The notes beneath the pieces were generated by a model. The model made no database searches, had not been told where the DNA came from, and was given only the letters and a program-made list of their open reading frames with translations. Shown here piece after piece: positions 61,413-64,000 of a stretch of DNA of 64,000 nt. Made by a program: the position numbers and the translations under genes. This DNA comes from Nitrospira sp. CR1.1 (GTDB lineage Bacteria > Nitrospirota > Nitrospiria > Nitrospirales > Nitrospiraceae). The stretch is from positions 434,001 to 498,000 of the forward strand of contig WIAF01000001.1 in the NCBI GenBank assembly GCA_014055465.1, given 5' to 3'. Within the stretch, counting starts at the first letter, position 1. Every line of letters starts with the position of its first letter.

Positions 61413-64000
61413 TTACGGGTGAGCCGATCGCCAGTTCAACCCCACTCCGAGATCCACCTTGAGCGGCACCGATAACCCCAACGTCTGACCGGTTCCTTCC
61501 ATTTCGGCTTTCACGAGTTGTTTCGCCTGCTCCAATTCCTGTACCTGCACTTCGAAAATCAACTCGTCATGGACTTGGAGGATCATCTTGCAGCGAGGCA
61601 GTTCGTTCTGGAGGCGTTGATGAACCTTGATCATGGCCACTTTGATCAGATCGGCGGCCGAGCCTTGAATCGGACTATTCACCGCCATGCGCTCACCGAC
61701 GCCGCGCTGCGACGGATCGCCGCTTTGCAATTCCGGGATGGGGCGGCGGCGGCCGAGGATGGTCGTCGTATAGCCTTTGGTTTTGCCGTCGTTGATGTTC
61801 CGGTCCATCAGAGCCCGCACCGCCGCAAATTTCTCGAAGAAGGTCTCGATGTATTGTTTGGCATCGGCTTGCGACACACCGATGTTCGACGCGAGACCGA
61901 ACGGGCTGATGCCATACACAATGCCGAACACCACGCTCTTCGCCGCGCGCCGCATTTCACGCGTGACCTCTCCGGCAGGCAGGTTGAATATCTCCATGGC
62001 CGTGGCCATGTGAATGTCCTCGCCTTTCTCGAAGACCTGCAGCAGGCGAGGGTCTTGCGAGAGGTGCGCTAAAATCCGCGGCTCGACCTGACTGTAATCC
62101 GCGCAGAGCAGTTGATGGCCCGGCGGGGCGATAAAGGCTTCGCGGATACGCAAGCCGTAGTCACCCTTCACCGGAATGTTCTGCAGATTCGGGTCCGTGG
62201 AAGACAGTCGTCCCGTCGCCGCCACCGTCTGATTCAGGGAGGTATGGAGTCGTTTAGTTTCGGGGTTCACCAACTGCGGCAGGGCATCGACATAGGTCGA
62301 TTTGAGCTTCGTCAACGTCCGGTAGTTGAGGATCTGCGCCGGGAGGTCATGCTGCGATGCGAGTTGCGTGAGGGTGTCTTCATCCGTGGAGTAGCCGGTC
62401 TTCGTTTTGCGCAGCGGCTTCAGGCCGAGGGTTTCGAAGAGCACGGTCGCCAATTGCTTGGGCGAGCCGATATTGAATTCACCGCCGGCCAGACCGTAAA
62501 TGCTGCCCACCATCTGCTCCAGCTCACGCTCTAACTCCTTGCTCAGAGCCTGGAGGCCCTCGACATCGAGCAGAAAGCCATTCCGTTCGATCTCGGCTAA
62601 AACCGGCACCAGCGGCATCTCCACATCGTGAAAGAGCGTCAGGCTCCCTTGCTCCTTCAGGCGCTCACGTAGCATCGGCGCTACCTTCGCCGTGACCGCC
62701 GCCGCCTCGCCGCTTCGACGGACCAGGCCTTCATCGACATCAAACAGGGTCTGCGGACCCTTGGCTGATTCCTCGCTTGAGCCGGCGCCGAGTTGATAAC
62801 TCAGGAGATCCATGGCGATGGCTTCCAAGGTATGGGCGCGACGATTCGGGTTCAACAGATAGTCCGCCACCATCGTATCGAAATAGGGCCCCGGCATCTC
62901 GACACCCTGACGGTGGAGCGCCAGCAACAGCGGCTTGAGATCCTGAACCGCTTTCAGCTTACTCCCATCATGCAGGCATTCAATGAGGGGGCGTGGCCAG
63001 CCGCGCGCCTCGCCCTGAACGAAGGCCGCGTTCCCATCGGACCGACCCAACGCGCAGCCTCGAATATCTGCGCGCACCCCCGGCTCACCGATCAAAACGC
63101 AGGCCAAGCCCAACATCGCAGCTGCCGGTTGCTTCTTCAGAAACGCGTCTGCCGCTGCAGCATCGTGAATCTGTTCGACATCAACTCCCAATCGATTTTG
63201 CTCACGCGTCTCTCCCTGAAAAGCCTTCGCCAGCGTCATGAACTCCAGTTCACGTAGCAGACTCACCAGAGTCTCCGTCTGCGGCGCCTTCGCCTGAAAG
63301 TGGGCCGGCACAAATTCAAGCGGGCAGTCCAACTGAATCGTCGCCAGTTGCTTGCTCATCCGGGCCTGCTCGCCCTGCTCCAACAACAAATTCTTGGTTT
63401 TCGACGGCGTAACTTCTTCGATTCGATTCAGCAGCTCTTCGATGGTGCCGAACTGCGTAATCAATTTCACCGCGGTCTTTTCGCCGATGCCTTTGACGCC
63501 GGGAATGTTGTCGCTGGTATCACCCATCAGGCCCATAATTTCGACCACACGCGCCGGCTCCACGCCAAAGCGCACCTGCGAATCCGCTTCACCGAACCAT
63601 TTATCTTTCACCGGATCGTAAATACGCGTCTTGGGGGTGAGCAGTTGAAACATGTCCTTGTCGCTGGTGACGATCACCACGTCGAGGCCTTCGACTTCGC
63701 CTTTTCTCGCCAGGGTGCCGATCAGATCGTCGGCCTCGTACCCGGCCTGCCTGATGACCGGCAGAGACAGCGCTTCCACCACGCGATGGATATACGGAAT
63801 CTGCGCGCTCATGCCTTGCGGCATGGGAGGCCGTTGCGCCTTGTATTCCTTAAAGGCTTCATGCCGGTGAGTCGGACCTTTTTCATCAAACACGACGGCA
63901 ACATAGTCCGGGCGATGGTCCCGCAGCACCTTCAGCAACATGGTGGTGAAACCGTAGACCGCATTGGTCTGCAGGCCCTTGGAATTGCTCAAGGGCGGCA
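61413..64000 (-). CDS. polA: DNA polymerase I, 5' end outside the window
   Basis: The frame is open to the window edge; the last bases encode PPLSNS, so only the first 20 or so residues are missing. The 5'-3' exonuclease domain is complete (DEKGPTHRHEAFKEYKAQRP, DTSDNIPGVKGIGEKTAVKL). The polymerase domain has motif A CADYSQVEPRILAHLSQDPR, motif B RRAAKSVVFGIVYGISPFGL and motif C ILQVHDELIFEVQ. Between them, where proofreading enzymes have DTETD, the sequence is AAAMLGLACVLIGEPGVRAD. The 3'-5' exonuclease acids are therefore missing and proofreading is probably absent, as in Taq polymerase. Confidence 0.95.
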   Translation of the reverse strand, partial: PPLSNSKGLQTNAVYGFTTMLLKVLRDHRPDYVAVVFDEKGPTHRHEAFKEYKAQRPPMPQGMSAQIPYIHRVVEALSLPVIRQAGYEADDLIGTLARKGEVEGLDVVIVTSDKDMFQLLTPKTRIYDPVKDKWFGEADSQVRFGVEPARVVEIMGLMGDTSDNIPGVKGIGEKTAVKLITQFGTIEELLNRIEEVTPSKTKNLLLEQGEQARMSKQLATIQLDCPLEFVPAHFQAKAPQTETLVSLLRELEFMTLAKAFQGETREQNRLGVDVEQIHDAAAADAFLKKQPAAAMLGLACVLIGEPGVRADIRGCALGRSDGNAAFVQGEARGWPRPLIECLHDGSKLKAVQDLKPLLLALHRQGVEMPGPYFDTMVADYLLNPNRRAHTLEAIAMDLLSYQLGAGSSEESAKGPQTLFDVDEGLVRRSGEAAAVTAKVAPMLRERLKEQGSLTLFHDVEMPLVPVLAEIERNGFLLDVEGLQALSKELERELEQMVGSIYGLAGGEFNIGSPKQLATVLFETLGLKPLRKTKTGYSTDEDTLTQLASQHDLPAQILNYRTLTKLKSTYVDALPQLVNPETKRLHTSLNQTVAATGRLSSTDPNLQNIPVKGDYGLRIREAFIAPPGHQLLCADYSQVEPRILAHLSQDPRLLQVFEKGEDIHMATAMEIFNLPAGEVTREMRRAAKSVVFGIVYGISPFGLASNIGVSQADAKQYIETFFEKFAAVRALMDRNINDGKTKGYTTTILGRRRPIPELQSGDPSQRGVGERMAVNSPIQGSAADLIKVAMIKVHQRLQNELPRCKMILQVHDELIFEVQVQELEQAKQLVKAEMEGTGQTLGLSVPLKVDLGVGLNWRSAHP

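Overview
This is a 64 kb stretch of a Gram-negative bacterial chromosome. It is GC-rich and densely coded, with many 4-bp ATGA overlaps between genes. The gene set suggests a Nitrospira-like member of the Nitrospirota: type IV pilus minor pilins, an ApgM-type enzyme inside a threonine operon, citramalate synthase, a cupredoxin, YfhL-type ferredoxin and Rieske proteins, and large HEAT-repeat families. That assignment rests on gene content and style, not on a database search. No rRNA, CRISPR array, insertion sequence or phage was seen. One tRNA (Pro, UGG) is present.

Region by region. (1) 1-10.1 kb, minus strand: type IV pilus genes. Two separate minor-pilin sets (FimT/GspH, PilV, PilW, PilX) flank a PilB/GspE-type ATPase. 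The downstream set ends in a PilY1-like adhesin cut by the window edge, and the prepilin peptidase PilD lies upstream of the other set. A solo LuxR-type DNA-binding protein follows at 10.3 kb on the plus strand. (2) 10.6-15.4 kb, minus: surE-dedA-cysS-rlmB and ihfA-merR-tRNA-Pro. (3) 15.4-23.3 kb, minus: one amino-acid operon, aminotransferase-hom-thrC-apgM-lysC-cimA, behind a strong-looking promoter at 23311-23339. It has no ThrB-type homoserine kinase; the ApgM-like protein probably fills that role. (4) 23.5-29.5 kb, plus: pdxJ, nnr, tsaE, a LapA-like membrane protein and mutS, ending at a bidirectional terminator. (5) 29.5-31.2 kb: two exported proteins of unknown function. (6) 31.2-41.2 kb, minus: the conserved translation/RNA operon rimP-nusA-infB-DUF503-rbfA-truB-rpsO-pnp plus an M16 peptidase. 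(7) 41.2-48.9 kb: mixed redox and envelope genes (class IV aminotransferase, chagasin-like, Rieske, DUF192, ferredoxin, cupredoxin, membrane spermidine-synthase-like protein, CBS protein, UDP-glucose dehydrogenase). (8) 48.9-55.7 kb, minus: an apparent seven-gene operon of a degenerate alkaline-phosphatase-superfamily exported protein, a small exported protein and five HEAT-repeat proteins. (9) 55.9-60.1 kb, plus: an accessory patch with two exported LPP20-like proteins, an alpha/beta-hydrolase-like protein with an altered nucleophile elbow, a nucleotidyltransferase toxin-antitoxin-like pair, and a 44-bp fragment homologous to the hydrolase gene. (10) 60.1-64 kb, minus: a DUF2007/zinc-ribbon membrane protein, a zincin-like protein and DNA polymerase I (5' end outside the window).

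The best candidates for undescribed biology are the HEAT-repeat operon with its exported pseudoenzyme (48.9-55.7 kb) and the neighbouring hydrolase/LPP20/nucleotidyltransferase patch with its relic. The cupredoxin with a Cys-x2-His-x2-His copper site and the altered ApgM in the threonine operon also deserve a look.
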